Notes under the pieces: model-generated
Seen by the model: only the letters and a program-made list of their open reading frames with translations
What the model was told of the DNA's origin: nothing
Databases searched by the model: none
Source: DATFDN01 sp963756495
Lineage (GTDB): Bacteria > Pseudomonadota > Alphaproteobacteria > Acetobacterales > Acetobacteraceae
Direction of reading: 5' to 3'
Assembly (NCBI GenBank): GCA_963756495.1
Contig: CAVWNS010000014.1
Coordinates: 124,001-188,000 of the forward strand
Length of the DNA: 64,000 nt
Made by a program: the position numbers and the translations under genes
Shown here: piece after piece, positions 36,587 to 46,518 of the stretch
Position numbering within the stretch: the first letter of the stretch is position 1
Layout: each line of letters opens with the position of its first letter

Positions 36587-36808
36587 GGCATTTCCCTCGT
36601 CCGTTTGTGAAAGGCAGATACGTCTACCACTTACTGACTAGTGATACGTCATCCAGCGTCGGCCGTCGGCAAGCAGGCCCTTGTCCGCATCGTCTTCGAA
36701 TTTACAGGACAGCCACGATCATCACGAGTAGCGTCGCAGGCGTTGCTGCTGGTGGGCTCGGCACGTGACTGGAACGCCACAGGTCGACAGGGCCGGCAGG
36801 GCACCAGA

Positions 36809-37444
36809 CTAATGCTGCTGGTACGTCCCCGGCTGCTGCGGTTGCGGGTTGGACGGATTGCCTGTTGTGGAGCGCGACGAGAAGCAGCCCATCTCGTAGC
36901 AGCCCAGCAACGCCGCGGCGCCGACGCCGATGGCGACCTTGGTCCCGGTGGACATCCCGGTCGATGCGGCCCTGTCCCCCTGTCGGGGCTGCTCGGTGGC
37001 CTCCATCCTTCGTCCCGCGGCGCCGACCGTCACGGCCACGCGCTCCGCCTGCTGCGGCCCACCGCCAGCGGGGATGTAGTCGATCATGACTTGCCGCCCC
37101 GGCGGCGTCGCGCCGACATAGGCGGCGAAGACGGCGATGCTCGGGAACACCCGCCCGTTCACGGCAATGATCTGGTCACCGGCGTTGAAGCCAGCCTGCG
37201 CGCCCGGCGAACCCCGTCGCACCTCCTTCACCCGGATGAGGTCGAAGGTCATGCCGCTGTCCGTGATCTGCTGCGCCCTCTCGATGTCCATGCCGAGCGC
37301 GCCACCACTGCGCGGCAGGCTGGCCGCCTCCTGCGGCGACAGCAGCCGATAGCCCATCGGGTTGTCGGCCCGCGCCGGGCCAGGCACGCACTGCAAAACG
37401 AGGAAGGATGCGGCAACGAGCGGCGCCAGCAAGCGAGTGGTCAT
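36809..37444 (-). CDS. Exported PDZ-domain protein
   Basis: A 211-residue protein: signal peptide (LLAPLVAASFLVLQCVPGPARA), then one PDZ domain (ALGMDIERAQQITDSGM, VKEVRRGSPGAQAGFNAGDQIIAVNG) ending near residue 130. A second hydrophobic stretch (GTKVAIGVGAAALLGCYEMGCF) and a Pro/Gln-rich tail follow. No protease domain, so it probably works as a binding or scaffold protein in the envelope. ATG ending at 37444 preferred over 37459. Confidence 0.72.
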   Translation of the reverse strand: MTTRLLAPLVAASFLVLQCVPGPARADNPMGYRLLSPQEAASLPRSGGALGMDIERAQQITDSGMTFDLIRVKEVRRGSPGAQAGFNAGDQIIAVNGRVFPSIAVFAAYVGATPPGRQVMIDYIPAGGGPQQAERVAVTVGAAGRRMEATEQPRQGDRAASTGMSTGTKVAIGVGAAALLGCYEMGCFSSRSTTGNPSNPQPQQPGTYQQH

Positions 37445-37508
37445 CGTGTCCGCCTTCACATTGGGCAGCGGTGTCTGTCCGGCAGAGCGCCTGCCGGTCG
37501 GCAGCGGA

Positions 37509-37937
37509 TCAGACCGACATCGTGCCCTCGTCCGGGACCCGGCCGTCCGGCGTCATGCCGTGGACCACGTTCGGCAGGTGCTGACTGAGCTGGGACAGGA
37601 AGTCGTGCGGCGCCATGCCAGCCTGGCCGGCCATGCTCTGAACCTGACCCTCACCGAACACGCTCTGCAACTGTTGCGGCGATACGGGCTGATTGGGGCC
37701 ATTGCCGACCCAGGACTGGGCGATGTGGCCCAACCCGGCCTGCTGGAAGCTCGAAAGAAGGCCGCCGAGACCACCGGCCATGCCCTGCCCCTGGCCGCTT
37801 CCTCCTTGGCCGCCCACGTCCATGCCGCCGGCCTGACCGCCGCCGCGAAGCAGGTTCATAAGAACGCCGGCCACCGGCGACGAGGCACCTCCGGCGCCGC
37901 CCATCAGGCTGCCGATCACCGAATCAAGAAGACCCAT
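37509..37937 (-). CDS. YidB family (DUF937) protein
   Basis: A 142-residue protein: MGLLDSVIGSLMGGAGG at the start, a glycine-rich middle and the family end (FQQAGLGHIAQSWVGNGPNQPVS, VFGEGQVQSMAGQAGM, LSQLSQHLPNVVHGMTPDG). YidB/DUF937 proteins have no assigned biochemical function. A ribosome site GGAGA precedes the ATG. Confidence 0.88.
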   Translation of the reverse strand: MGLLDSVIGSLMGGAGGASSPVAGVLMNLLRGGGQAGGMDVGGQGGSGQGQGMAGGLGGLLSSFQQAGLGHIAQSWVGNGPNQPVSPQQLQSVFGEGQVQSMAGQAGMAPHDFLSQLSQHLPNVVHGMTPDGRVPDEGTMSV

Positions 37938-38085
37938 GATAATTCTCCTCTCTTGTTAGTGCCTCAGAAGCGCTGCCGCCGGCACAGAGCGTCCATTAGG
38001 GTTCCATTCTGACCGAATACGGCGGGCGCGGCAAACCACCCGGCAAATGGGCCGCCAACGGCCGATCGCGCCGCCGACGGCACGA

Positions 38086-39150
38086 CTACAACGAGAGGAC
38101 CTGGCGCACGATCCTCAGCGCCTCCTCGACCTGCGTCGTCGTGATATCGAGGTGCAGGCAGGCGCGGCCCTGATGGGACCCGGAGGTCGATATCAGCACG
38201 CCCTGGGCGCGCAGCTTCGCGGCGAGCGCCGCGGCGGTCATGCCGGTCTCCCTCGTGTCTAAGAAGACGAGGTTGGTATCGGGCGGGACGACACGCAGGC
38301 CGGGGATCTGGGCCAGGCCGCGCGCGAGCACGCGGGCGTTCGCGTGGTCCTCAGCCAGCCGCTCTACGTTGTGGTCGAGCGCATACAGGCAGCCGGCGGC
38401 GCATAGGCCGCCCTGGCGCATCGACCCGCCCAGACGCTGCTTCCACCGCCATGCCTGGCCAATGAACGTCTTGGTCCCGCACAGCACCGCCCCGAGCGGC
38501 GCGCCGAGCCCCTTGGTGAAGTCGAGCCAGACGGTGTCGTAGCCGGCGGCGATCTCGGAGGCGGCGATGCCCAGCGCCACGGCCGCGTTCAGCACCCGCG
38601 CCCCGTCCATGTGGGTCGCCATGCCGTGCGCGTGCGCGACCTCGGCGACGGCGCGCAGCCGATCGACCGGCCAGCACGATCCGCCGCCCCGGTTGGCGGT
38701 CTGCTCCACCTCCACCAGCGTTTGCGGCGGGGAGTAGCGCCCGCCCGGCCGGATCGCCTCCTCCAGCGTGGCGGCGTCGAACTGCCCGCGCGCGCCGGAC
38801 AGCCCGCGCACCATCACGCCGGCGATGGCCTGGCAGGCGCCACCCTCGCTGGTGACGATGTGCGCCTCCTCGTGCGCCAGCACCTCATCGCCCGGCCGGC
38901 AATGCGTGGCGATGGCGACCTGGTTGGCCATGGTGCCCGACGGCAGGAACATCGCCGCTCCCTTCCCCAGCAGCGCGGCCACCCGGTCGCACAGCGCCCA
39001 GACCGTCGGGTCCGACCCGGCCTGCTCGTCGCCGAGCGGGGCCTCCATCATCGCCGCCTTCATCCCCGGCGAGGGCAGGGTCTGGGTGTCGGAGGACAGG
39101 TTGACGCGCACTGTGAGGGCGGGATCGAACCGGGTGGGCTCAAAGCTCAT
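38086..39150 (-). CDS. Low-specificity threonine aldolase family PLP enzyme
   Basis: A 354-residue PLP enzyme splitting beta-hydroxy amino acids into glycine and an aldehyde. Start NLSSDTQTLPSPGMKAAM, then FLPSGTMANQVAI, HMDGARVLNAAVALG, and the PLP lysine in DFTKGLGAPLGAVLCG. Its start overlaps the stop of the FAD monooxygenase gene, so it is the third gene of a ThDP enzyme / monooxygenase / aldolase operon, which suggests an unusual hydroxylated substrate. Confidence 0.9.
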   Translation of the reverse strand: MSFEPTRFDPALTVRVNLSSDTQTLPSPGMKAAMMEAPLGDEQAGSDPTVWALCDRVAALLGKGAAMFLPSGTMANQVAIATHCRPGDEVLAHEEAHIVTSEGGACQAIAGVMVRGLSGARGQFDAATLEEAIRPGGRYSPPQTLVEVEQTANRGGGSCWPVDRLRAVAEVAHAHGMATHMDGARVLNAAVALGIAASEIAAGYDTVWLDFTKGLGAPLGAVLCGTKTFIGQAWRWKQRLGGSMRQGGLCAAGCLYALDHNVERLAEDHANARVLARGLAQIPGLRVVPPDTNLVFLDTRETGMTAAALAAKLRAQGVLISTSGSHQGRACLHLDITTTQVEEALRIVRQVLSL

Positions 39151-40806
39151 TGCGTGGCTCCTGATGTCCGGCCGGCGCCGGTGACGGTGGCGATCAGCGC
39201 ATCGGCCTCGTCGGGCGGGGCGTCGCCGCGCCAGGCAACGTGCTGGTCGGGACGCGAGAGCACCAGCGCGTGGCGATACGGTGAGCCCTCGTCGCGAGGA
39301 ATGTCGAGGACCGTCAAGGGCACGCCCCGGCGCGCGGCGGCGTTCGCGATCGGGCCGGCGTCGGCCGTGCGGTCGCTGCGCAGCAGCGTGAAGCCGGGGC
39401 CGAGCGCGTCATAGAGCGAGCGCCCGTCGGGCAGCCAGACATGCGGCGTGCGGCAGCCCGGCACGTCGGACTGGGTGAACCCGTCCATCGTGTAGGGCGG
39501 GGGCGCCTCGCCGTCAGGCGCGATGATCGGTGAGCGGTCGTAGAAATACCCGAAGTTCAGCCCGCCGCAGCAATATTGCGGCGTGTTCAGTGCGACCAGC
39601 GTTTCGCCGAACGCGGCACGGGCCGCCGCGCCCTCGGACCCGGACTGCTCGATCGCGGCCGGGACGGCGCCGCGCGCGCGGGCCAGCGATTGCGCCGTGG
39701 TCATGGCGTAGCGCGAGACCTGCTCGGTAATCGGCTGGCGCTCCGCCTCGTGGGCGTCGAGGATGTCGGGATGCGCCCAGCCGGCCAGCACGGCGGCGAG
39801 CTGCCAAGAGAGGTTCATGGCGTCGGCGATCCCGGCGTTCATGCCGTAGCCGGCGAAAGGCACCCAGATATGCGCGGCGTCGCCGCAGATGAACACGCGT
39901 CCGCGCCGGAAGCGGTCGGCCACCAGCCGGCGGCCGAACCAGTCCTCCTTGCTCAGGATCGTGTAGGCGACGTCCTCGCCGACGCCGAGGATGTCGCGCA
40001 GGCAGGCGTCGCGATCGACCGACTCGAAATCCGCTTCGTCGAGGCGCAGATAGTTGTGGACCAGCCAGGTCTCGCGCCCGTCGATGGCGAAGATGTTGGC
40101 GCTGCGGCGCGGGTTGAGCGATTGCGTGGACCAGGCGGGCGGTGCTTGCATCCGCGCGAGCAGGGAGGGGGCGCGAATGTAGGTGGACTGCGTGCGCTGG
40201 ACGACCGCATCGCCGGCGAGGCGCGCGCCGATCGCCCGCCGCACCTCCGAATTGGGGCCGTCGCAGCCGATCATATAATCGCAGGCGATGTCCAGCGTCG
40301 CGTCAGCGTCCAGGTCGCGCGCCGCAGCCCGCACGCCGTGCGCGTCCTGCTCGAAGCCGGTTAGTCGGGTCCGGTTGAGGATGCGCAAGCCTCGCGCGCG
40401 GGCGGCGTCGAAAAGCGCGGGCTCTAAGTAGAATCTGGTTGATCCGGTGCGGCGGCTCCGGCGTCGGCCACCATCCGTCGGGGCCCGAATGGTCGGTGTA
40501 GCGGTCGCGTCGGCAGGGGATGTGGATGCGCGCGAACTCGATCCCCGTGGTGGTCGTTCGGAACGCAACGTCGTTCGGATGCTCCGCCGGCAAGCCGGGC
40601 GCCTCGCGCACCGCGCGCGCGATCCCCAGGCGGCGGAACACCTCCATCGTGCGTGCCGCCACATGGTTGCACTTCACGCTGGGCGGCTCGCCGCGTCCGC
40701 GCGCCTCCAGCACCAGCACGTCGATGCCGCGCCAGGCGAGGTCTAGCGCGAGCGTCAGCCCGACCGGGCCGGCGCCCGCCACCAGCACCTGCGCGCGCAG
40801 CTGCAT
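39147..40806 (-). pseudogene. FAD-dependent aromatic-type monooxygenase, one frameshift
   Basis: Class A flavin hydroxylase of the PheA/TfdB type: FAD fingerprint VLVAGAGPVGLTLALDLAWRG at the N-terminus (split in two here), DG motif MIGCDGPNSEVRRAIG, GD motif RVFICGDAAHIWVPFAGYGMN, and a thioredoxin-like C-terminus. The N-terminal part reads from the ATG ending at 40806 to PHRINQ; the remainder (FYLEPALFDAARARG) is in another frame. One extra base near 40432-40435 accounts for it. Corrected length about 553 residues. It starts exactly at the stop of the ThDP gene. Confidence 0.85.
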
Positions 40807-42503
40807 CAGGCGGGGCAGAGCACGTTGACCAGCGCCTGCCGCCCCCCGCGCACGGCTTGCAGCGCACGCTGGAGTGCGCCGGGCAGCTCCGCCGGGCGGC
40901 TCACCCGCTCGCCATGCCCGTCATGGGCCTGCACGATTTTCTCGAACGCGGGCGCGGGACCAAGCTCGGCCATGAAGCGCCCGTCGGTCTGCGCCGCCGT
41001 GCCGTCGGCGAACATGTCCAAGGTGGCGCGCCGCACGGCGCCGTACAGCGTATTGTTGTAGATCACGACCAGCACCGGCAGGTTGTGGGCCTGGCTGGCG
41101 AAGTGGCAGGCAGTCGGGTTGGCGAACATGTAGGCGCCGTCCCCGAGCAGCGCGATCACGGTGCGGTCGGGGGCGGCGAGCTTGGCGCCGAGCGCCGCGC
41201 CGAACCCCCAGCCGAGCCCGCCCGCCGCGCTGATGCCGAACAGGCTGCCCGGACCGGGCAGCGGGCAGTATTCGTGGCGGAACGAGTATTCGTTCACCAG
41301 CATCGTCTCGTCGTCCACCACCGCCCGCAGGCAATGGTTCAGCCAGGCCAGTGTGCAGACCTCCCCGCGCCCGTCGCGCTCGGCCTGCGCGGCGCAGTCG
41401 GCGCGCAGCGTGTTCGAGCGCTGCGACAGGCTGGCATGGCGCGCGGCGGTGTCGGGTCGGCGCTGCTCGAGGGCCTGCTCCAGCGCCTCCAGCAGCGGCA
41501 GGCTCGCGCCCCGGATCGTCAGGTCGGAAGGGAAGCTGCGCATCGGGTAGCGGGCGTAGAGCGGGTCCTCGCCGATCTGCACGACCCGCGCCCCCGGCGC
41601 CGGCCCCTGCTCGCTGGGATACCAGGGCACGTCGGATTCCCAGACCAGCACGAGGTCCGCCTCGGACAGCAGCTTGCCGGGCGCGGAGCCCTGGAACATC
41701 TTGTGCGCGCTGGACGCCGCGAAATAGCGCGTGTTGAACGGCACGATGGCCAGCGCGTGGCGATCGGCGAGCCGGGCGAGCGCGGCGGCCTCGCGCGGGT
41801 CGCGCCCGAGCGTGCCGGTGATGATGAGCGGCATCCGTGCCTGCGCGATCCAGTCGGCCAGACGCTCGACGTCGGCCGGCGCGGGCAGCGGGGCGGCCGG
41901 GCGCGCGCGCGGCGGTCGCGGCGCCTCCGCCCCGGTGCCGACCGAGGCGCCCAGCACCTCGCGCGGCAGGCTGAGATAGACCGGGCCGGCGGGCGAGAGG
42001 GTGGCGATCTCCATCGCGCGGGTGACGACGTCGGCGATCTGGTCGGGCCGACGCAGCTCGTAGTCCCACTTGACGAACTCGCGCAGCATCCCGGCCTGGT
42101 CGAACATCTCCTGCGCCCAGTGGATGTACACGTTGCGCGTGCCGGACGGGCCGTGCTCGGTGATCGGCGTGCGTCCCGAGGTCAGCAGCATCGGGATGCG
42201 GTCGCGCGAGGCGTCGATCAGCGCGTTGATGGTGTTGGCGGTGCCGACGTTCACATGCGTCATCACCGCCTGCGGGCGGCCGGTGACCATGGTATAGCCG
42301 TGCGCCATGCAGAGCGCGGCGTTCTCGTGCGGGATCACCAGCGGGCGCGGCACGGGCCGGTTGCCGCTCGCGGCACGGGAGAACGCCTCGATGATCGGGG
42401 CGAAGTCGGTGCCGGGGTTGGCGAACAGATACTCGATCCCCTGGGCGGCGAGTGCGTCCAGGTAGTCCTCGGCGGCGATCCGGGTCTGCGGCTCGGCGTC
42501 CAT
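40806..42503 (-). CDS. Thiamine-diphosphate enzyme (acetolactate synthase/benzoylformate decarboxylase superfamily)
   Basis: A 565-residue ThDP enzyme. The N-terminal domain has the cofactor-activating Glu (IPHENAALCMAHGYTM) and EYLFANPGTDFAPI. The middle domain follows (LADWIAQARMPLIITGTLGRD), and the C-terminal domain carries the ThDP/Mg motif GDGAYMFANPTACHFAS ... VIYNN. The exact reaction (decarboxylation or carboligation) cannot be told. First gene of the operon with the monooxygenase and the aldolase. Confidence 0.85.
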   Translation of the reverse strand: MDAEPQTRIAAEDYLDALAAQGIEYLFANPGTDFAPIIEAFSRAASGNRPVPRPLVIPHENAALCMAHGYTMVTGRPQAVMTHVNVGTANTINALIDASRDRIPMLLTSGRTPITEHGPSGTRNVYIHWAQEMFDQAGMLREFVKWDYELRRPDQIADVVTRAMEIATLSPAGPVYLSLPREVLGASVGTGAEAPRPPRARPAAPLPAPADVERLADWIAQARMPLIITGTLGRDPREAAALARLADRHALAIVPFNTRYFAASSAHKMFQGSAPGKLLSEADLVLVWESDVPWYPSEQGPAPGARVVQIGEDPLYARYPMRSFPSDLTIRGASLPLLEALEQALEQRRPDTAARHASLSQRSNTLRADCAAQAERDGRGEVCTLAWLNHCLRAVVDDETMLVNEYSFRHEYCPLPGPGSLFGISAAGGLGWGFGAALGAKLAAPDRTVIALLGDGAYMFANPTACHFASQAHNLPVLVVIYNNTLYGAVRRATLDMFADGTAAQTDGRFMAELGPAPAFEKIVQAHDGHGERVSRPAELPGALQRALQAVRGGRQALVNVLCPA

Positions 42504-42595
42504 GCGAACCCCCTAGATATGAGGGTGCGAACTGTGCGCGCCACGCCGCTCCGCCTCAACCCCTAGGGGAAGCGTCGCTCGGCAATCCGACGCGG

Positions 42596-43756
42596 TCACG
42601 CCGCTTGCGATTGCCCGGCAGCACGCCGCGCCAGATCGGCAAACGCCCAGGCGGTCAATCGCGCGGCGTTGGCGCGCCACGTGTAATCGCGTTGCACGAT
42701 CTCCGCCCGCGCCGATCGAGCCAGGCGGCGACGCTGCGGGGCGTCGCTGATCAGTTTGAGAATCGCCTTCCACATGCTGTCCTGATCCGCCGGTTCGAAC
42801 AGCAGCGCCGTCTGCCCGTGGTCGAGGATCTCGCGTATGTTGGGCTGGTCCGGCGCCACGATGGCGCGGCCGGCAGCCATGTACTCGAAGACCTTTAAGG
42901 GGGAAGCGTACTGAACCACCTTGGGCTGCATGACAATGTCCATCTCTGACAGCAGCCCGGGGATCGCCGCCCGTTCAGCGAGCCCGGTGAAGCGGACGCG
43001 CGACGCCAGGCCAAGTTTCCCGGCGAGGCGCTGCAGGTCTGGCAAGGCCGGGCCGTCACCCACGATCAGCAGGCGCACGCGACCGTCGCCATGCCGGGCA
43101 ACGGCATGGAGCAATCCGTCGAGACCATACCAGCGTCGCATAAATCCGATAAAGCCGAGCACAACCGTGCCATCGTCGCGCGGGCGGTCTTGCACGGCCA
43201 TGAATTGGTCGATGTCGGTGCCGTTCGGGACGATCTCGATGCGTTCACGCGGCGCCCCGTGTGCGGCGATGATGTCGCCGAGCACGCCGGTCACGGCGGC
43301 AATGCGGTCCGCGCCTTTCCACACGAACCGTTCCATCGCGCGTGCCACGCGCAGGAGTCCAAGACCGCCTTCGCGACGTCGCTCCTCGGCAAGAGGCGAG
43401 TTCACCTCCACGTAGAACGGCATGCGCCGTCGGCGGGCGAGCAGCGCGCCGGCGATGTAAAACAGATTGTAACGCTCGTATATGATGTCCGGCTTGAAAT
43501 CCCTGACGACGCGGGAGAGACGCCAATAGGCGGGAATATTATAGGCAATCTCCGCCAGTTCTCCGACAACGCTGGGGAGGGCGCGGCGGATCAGCGGCAC
43601 CAGCTTGCTTTCGCTGCCCAGGCTTCCTCCCTCGTACATGCCAGGTCCCACCACCACGACCTCGTGCCCATCGGAACGAAGTGCGCTGACGAGCGCCTCC
43701 AGATGGACGCTCTGTCCGTCGCGGCTCTGGATACGGTGGCTGTAGAGGATACGCAT
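42596..43756 (-). CDS. Glycosyltransferase family 4 protein
   Basis: A 386-residue GT-B enzyme: N-terminal MRILYSHRIQSRDGQSVHLEALV and PDIIYERYNLFYIAG; C-terminal nucleotide-sugar domain with IVPNGTDIDQF, VVLGFIGFMRRWYGLDGLL, LLIVGDGPALPDLQ and the E-x7-E region SPLKVFEYMAAGRAIVAPD. Probably adds a sugar during surface polysaccharide synthesis. A single gene, with no polysaccharide cluster around it. Confidence 0.88.
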   Translation of the reverse strand: MRILYSHRIQSRDGQSVHLEALVSALRSDGHEVVVVGPGMYEGGSLGSESKLVPLIRRALPSVVGELAEIAYNIPAYWRLSRVVRDFKPDIIYERYNLFYIAGALLARRRRMPFYVEVNSPLAEERRREGGLGLLRVARAMERFVWKGADRIAAVTGVLGDIIAAHGAPRERIEIVPNGTDIDQFMAVQDRPRDDGTVVLGFIGFMRRWYGLDGLLHAVARHGDGRVRLLIVGDGPALPDLQRLAGKLGLASRVRFTGLAERAAIPGLLSEMDIVMQPKVVQYASPLKVFEYMAAGRAIVAPDQPNIREILDHGQTALLFEPADQDSMWKAILKLISDAPQRRRLARSARAEIVQRDYTWRANAARLTAWAFADLARRAAGQSQAA

Positions 43757-43880
43757 GGTCCGGCTCGGCCAATACCCTCATGCGTGTCTCATAAATGTTA
43801 CGGTCGCGCAAGAGAAATCCCGGGCCGGAACCATCACTCCCAGCTTCAAGCCGACCAAAACCCCTTCAAGCCCAGAAGGA

Positions 43881-44105
43881 TCAGCGCCAGTAGCCGCCCC
43901 GGTCGTGCCAGCCGTGGTCGCCCCACCCGCCGAAATTGAAGCCGAACAGCGTTGCTGGCTGGTAGGCGTACCCATAGCCGTATGGTGCGCCATAATAACC
44001 GGCCGTCGGGTATGGGGCGGGATAGGCCACGCAGCCGCCCAGGGCGGCGGCGGCGGCGAGCGCGAGGATGGGTGCGGGGAGTCGAAGCCGGACCGGGCGC
44101 GACAT
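43881..44105 (-). CDS. Small glycine/tyrosine-rich lipoprotein
   Basis: A 74-residue protein with lipoprotein signal (LPAPILALAAAAALGGC-V) and a mature part of GYYGAPYGYGYAYQP and GWGDHGWHDRGGYWR type repeats. Unknown function; similar in style to the secreted protein at 14958. Start at MSRPVRLRLP. Confidence 0.6.
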   Translation of the reverse strand: MSRPVRLRLPAPILALAAAAALGGCVAYPAPYPTAGYYGAPYGYGYAYQPATLFGFNFGGWGDHGWHDRGGYWR

Positions 44106-44230
44106 GGCGGATGCTCCTTCAGATGTCGTCACCATAACTGAGCGTGACGCGCAGCGTTCTGATGGCGCACGATGACGCGATTTCGCCACGCTTCGAGTCG
44201 ATGCCGGGGCGCTTACGCAACGAGGCTTTC

Positions 44231-46474
44231 ATGCGCCCCGACACCATCCTGTTCCGCCTGAGCGCCGTCGCCGCGATCGCCGGCCTGTCCATCGCGGTCG
44301 TCCCGCCGCCTGCCTGGGCGCAGGCCGATGCGGGCTCGCCCGAAATCAGCCCGCCCTCCCGCGTCGGCGCGCTGACCCGGGTGCGAGGCACCGTCTCGTA
44401 CTACCAGGCCGGCGCCGATAGCTGGAGCCCGGCGGCAGTGAATCAACCGGTCACCACCGGCGAGGGCTTCTGGACCCAGCCGGACGCGGAGGCACGGATC
44501 GACGTGTCCGCCAGCGACCTCGTCATGGCCGGGGCAACCGAGCTGGAGGTCACCAGCCTCGATGACCGCGCGCTGGTCGCCACGCTGCCGCAGGGCGAGG
44601 TCTATCTGCGCGTGCGCGCCCTCGTCCCCGGCGAGACCTATACGGTGCTCACCCCGCGCGGCGCGGTGAGCATCGCCGCCCCGGGCCGCTACGAGATCGC
44701 GGCCGGCGACACCGAGAACCCGACGCGGGTCACGGTGCTTGAGGGCGGTGCGAGCCTCGCCGAGGGTGCGAGCGCCGCGGTGCCCGCAGGGCAGGCCGCC
44801 ATGATCGCCGGCGAGCAGGCGCCGTTCCAGGTCCAGCTCGGCCCGGCGACCCGCGACGCGTTCCTCGATCACGCCCTGGCCGAGGAACGCCCGGCGCGGC
44901 CGCAAACGGTGCCGTTGCCGCCGCTGGTGGCGCAGATGCCGGGCGGGGCGGAGCTCGCCGACGCCGGAACCTGGTCGCAGACCCCGCAATATGGCGCCGT
45001 CTGGTACCCCGAGGTCGCCGCCGGATGGGTGCCGTATCGCGAGGGTCAATGGTCCTATGTCGCACCCTGGGGCTGGACCTGGGTGGACAGCAATTCGTGG
45101 GGCTTCGCGCCGTTCCATTACGGCCGCTGGGTGGATATCGGCGGGCGCTGGGCATGGACCCCGGGCGCCCGCGAGAGGGTCGCCGAGGCGCCGTCCTATC
45201 CGGTGTATGCTCCGGCGCTGGTGACGTTCCTCGGCATCGGCGCCGTGGCGGTGACGGGCGCGATGCTCGCCGACCGCTCGGTCGGCTGGGTGCCGCTCGG
45301 CCCCGGCGAGGTGTATCGACCGTGGTTCAACGCCGATCGGCGATACGTGCGCGACGTCAACATCCAGCACGTGACGAACATCACCGAGATCAACAACGTC
45401 TATAACGCGCCGCCGGCCGAGGCCATGCGCGCGGACCACTTCCGCAACGCGGCCGCCGCCACGGTGGTGCCGGCCGCGGCGATGGCGACGTCGCGGCCGC
45501 TGGCGGGGCTGGCACGCCCAGCAAGCGCGCAGGTCCTGGCTGAGGCACGGCCGGTCTTCGGGCACGCGCCGGTTCCGCTCACCACCGCGACGGCGGGCGT
45601 CACGCCGGCCGTCGCGCGCGCCCTGCATGCCGTCCCGCCACCTTCCGGGTACGCCGTGCCCGCGCGGCCGGCCGCTCCGGGGCCGGTGATCCGGGCGCAG
45701 GCAGGGCCGCTCCCCGCTGGCCAAGTCCCCATTGGCCCCACACCCGCTCGCCCGGCGCCCGCTGGCCCGGTTGCCGGCGAGGCGCGTCCGTTGGCGACGC
45801 CGCCGCTGCCGCGCGCCGGCGTCGCGCCCGGCGTGGCACGCCCGTCCGGACCGCCCGGTTCACCACCGCCCGCCGGTCGGGGCGCGACCATGCCGGCGCT
45901 CCGCCCGCCGGGCGCGACGCCGCCCGTCCATCCGGGCCAGCCGGCCACCCCGCCACCCCCGTTGAACGCGGCCCAGGCCGGCCGGCCGCCGGGGCCGGTC
46001 GCCAGCCGGCCCGCTCCCGTGCCGGCCGGGGAGCTTGCGCGGCATCCGGCTTCCACGGCCCAGATCGCGCCGCACCCGACACCGCCGGCGCCCCCCGTCG
46101 CCATTCGGCCGTCCGAGACGGGGCCCCGGCCGGCGCCGGGAGCGCCCCTACCGCATGTCGTGGCGCCGGCGACACCCGCTTTGCATCCGGCCACGCCGAC
46201 GGGGCAGGCATTTCATCCGCCCGCCGCGCCGATCGTCCACGCGCCGCCTGCCCCGGTCGCCCCCGTCGTTCATCCGCCATCGGCGCCGGCAGCCCCCGTC
46301 TTCCACCCGCAAGCGGCGCCCCCGGCACAACGTCCGGCACCGCCGCCGGCAGTCCATCCGGCACCGCCGCCCGCGTCGCGTCCCGCACCGCCACCAGCAG
46401 TCCATGCGCCGCCGGCTCCCGCTGCGGCGGCGCATCCCGCGCCGCGTCCCGAGAGGCGCCCCGGCGAGCCATGA
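44231..46474 (+). CDS. Exported FecR/DUF6600-like protein with long proline-rich tail
   Basis: A 747-residue protein. Signal peptide (AVAAIAGLSIAVVPPPAWAQ); a FecR-like domain (VGALTRVRGTVSYYQ, EGFWTQPDAEARIDVSASDL, YTVLTPRGAVSIAAPGRYEI) to about residue 200. Then W/Y/G-rich repeats typical of DUF6600 (QYGAVWYPEVAAGWVPYREG, WSYVAPWGWTWVDSNSWGF), one hydrophobic segment (LVTFLGIGAVAVTGAML), and about 300 residues of Pro/Ala/His-rich tail (HPPAAPIVHAPPAPVAP). Probably a surface or periplasm-spanning protein. Start at MRPDTILFRL, upstream ATGs lack a leader. Confidence 0.72.
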   Translation: MRPDTILFRLSAVAAIAGLSIAVVPPPAWAQADAGSPEISPPSRVGALTRVRGTVSYYQAGADSWSPAAVNQPVTTGEGFWTQPDAEARIDVSASDLVMAGATELEVTSLDDRALVATLPQGEVYLRVRALVPGETYTVLTPRGAVSIAAPGRYEIAAGDTENPTRVTVLEGGASLAEGASAAVPAGQAAMIAGEQAPFQVQLGPATRDAFLDHALAEERPARPQTVPLPPLVAQMPGGAELADAGTWSQTPQYGAVWYPEVAAGWVPYREGQWSYVAPWGWTWVDSNSWGFAPFHYGRWVDIGGRWAWTPGARERVAEAPSYPVYAPALVTFLGIGAVAVTGAMLADRSVGWVPLGPGEVYRPWFNADRRYVRDVNIQHVTNITEINNVYNAPPAEAMRADHFRNAAAATVVPAAAMATSRPLAGLARPASAQVLAEARPVFGHAPVPLTTATAGVTPAVARALHAVPPPSGYAVPARPAAPGPVIRAQAGPLPAGQVPIGPTPARPAPAGPVAGEARPLATPPLPRAGVAPGVARPSGPPGSPPPAGRGATMPALRPPGATPPVHPGQPATPPPPLNAAQAGRPPGPVASRPAPVPAGELARHPASTAQIAPHPTPPAPPVAIRPSETGPRPAPGAPLPHVVAPATPALHPATPTGQAFHPPAAPIVHAPPAPVAPVVHPPSAPAAPVFHPQAAPPAQRPAPPPAVHPAPPPASRPAPPPAVHAPPAPAAAAHPAPRPERRPGEP

Positions 46475-46518
46475 ATCCGACCAGGCAATAGTTGCCGACA
46501 CCGTCCGTAGCGTGGGCC

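Noticed and set aside
40653..42566. 637-residue plus-strand frame opposite the ThDP gene
   Set aside because: It has Arg/Gly/Ala-rich shadow composition and no domain, whereas the minus strand carries a complete ThDP enzyme.
44213..45724. 503-residue antisense frame in the FecR/DUF6600 gene
   Set aside because: Shadow of the GC-rich plus-strand gene, which has a signal peptide and known domains.
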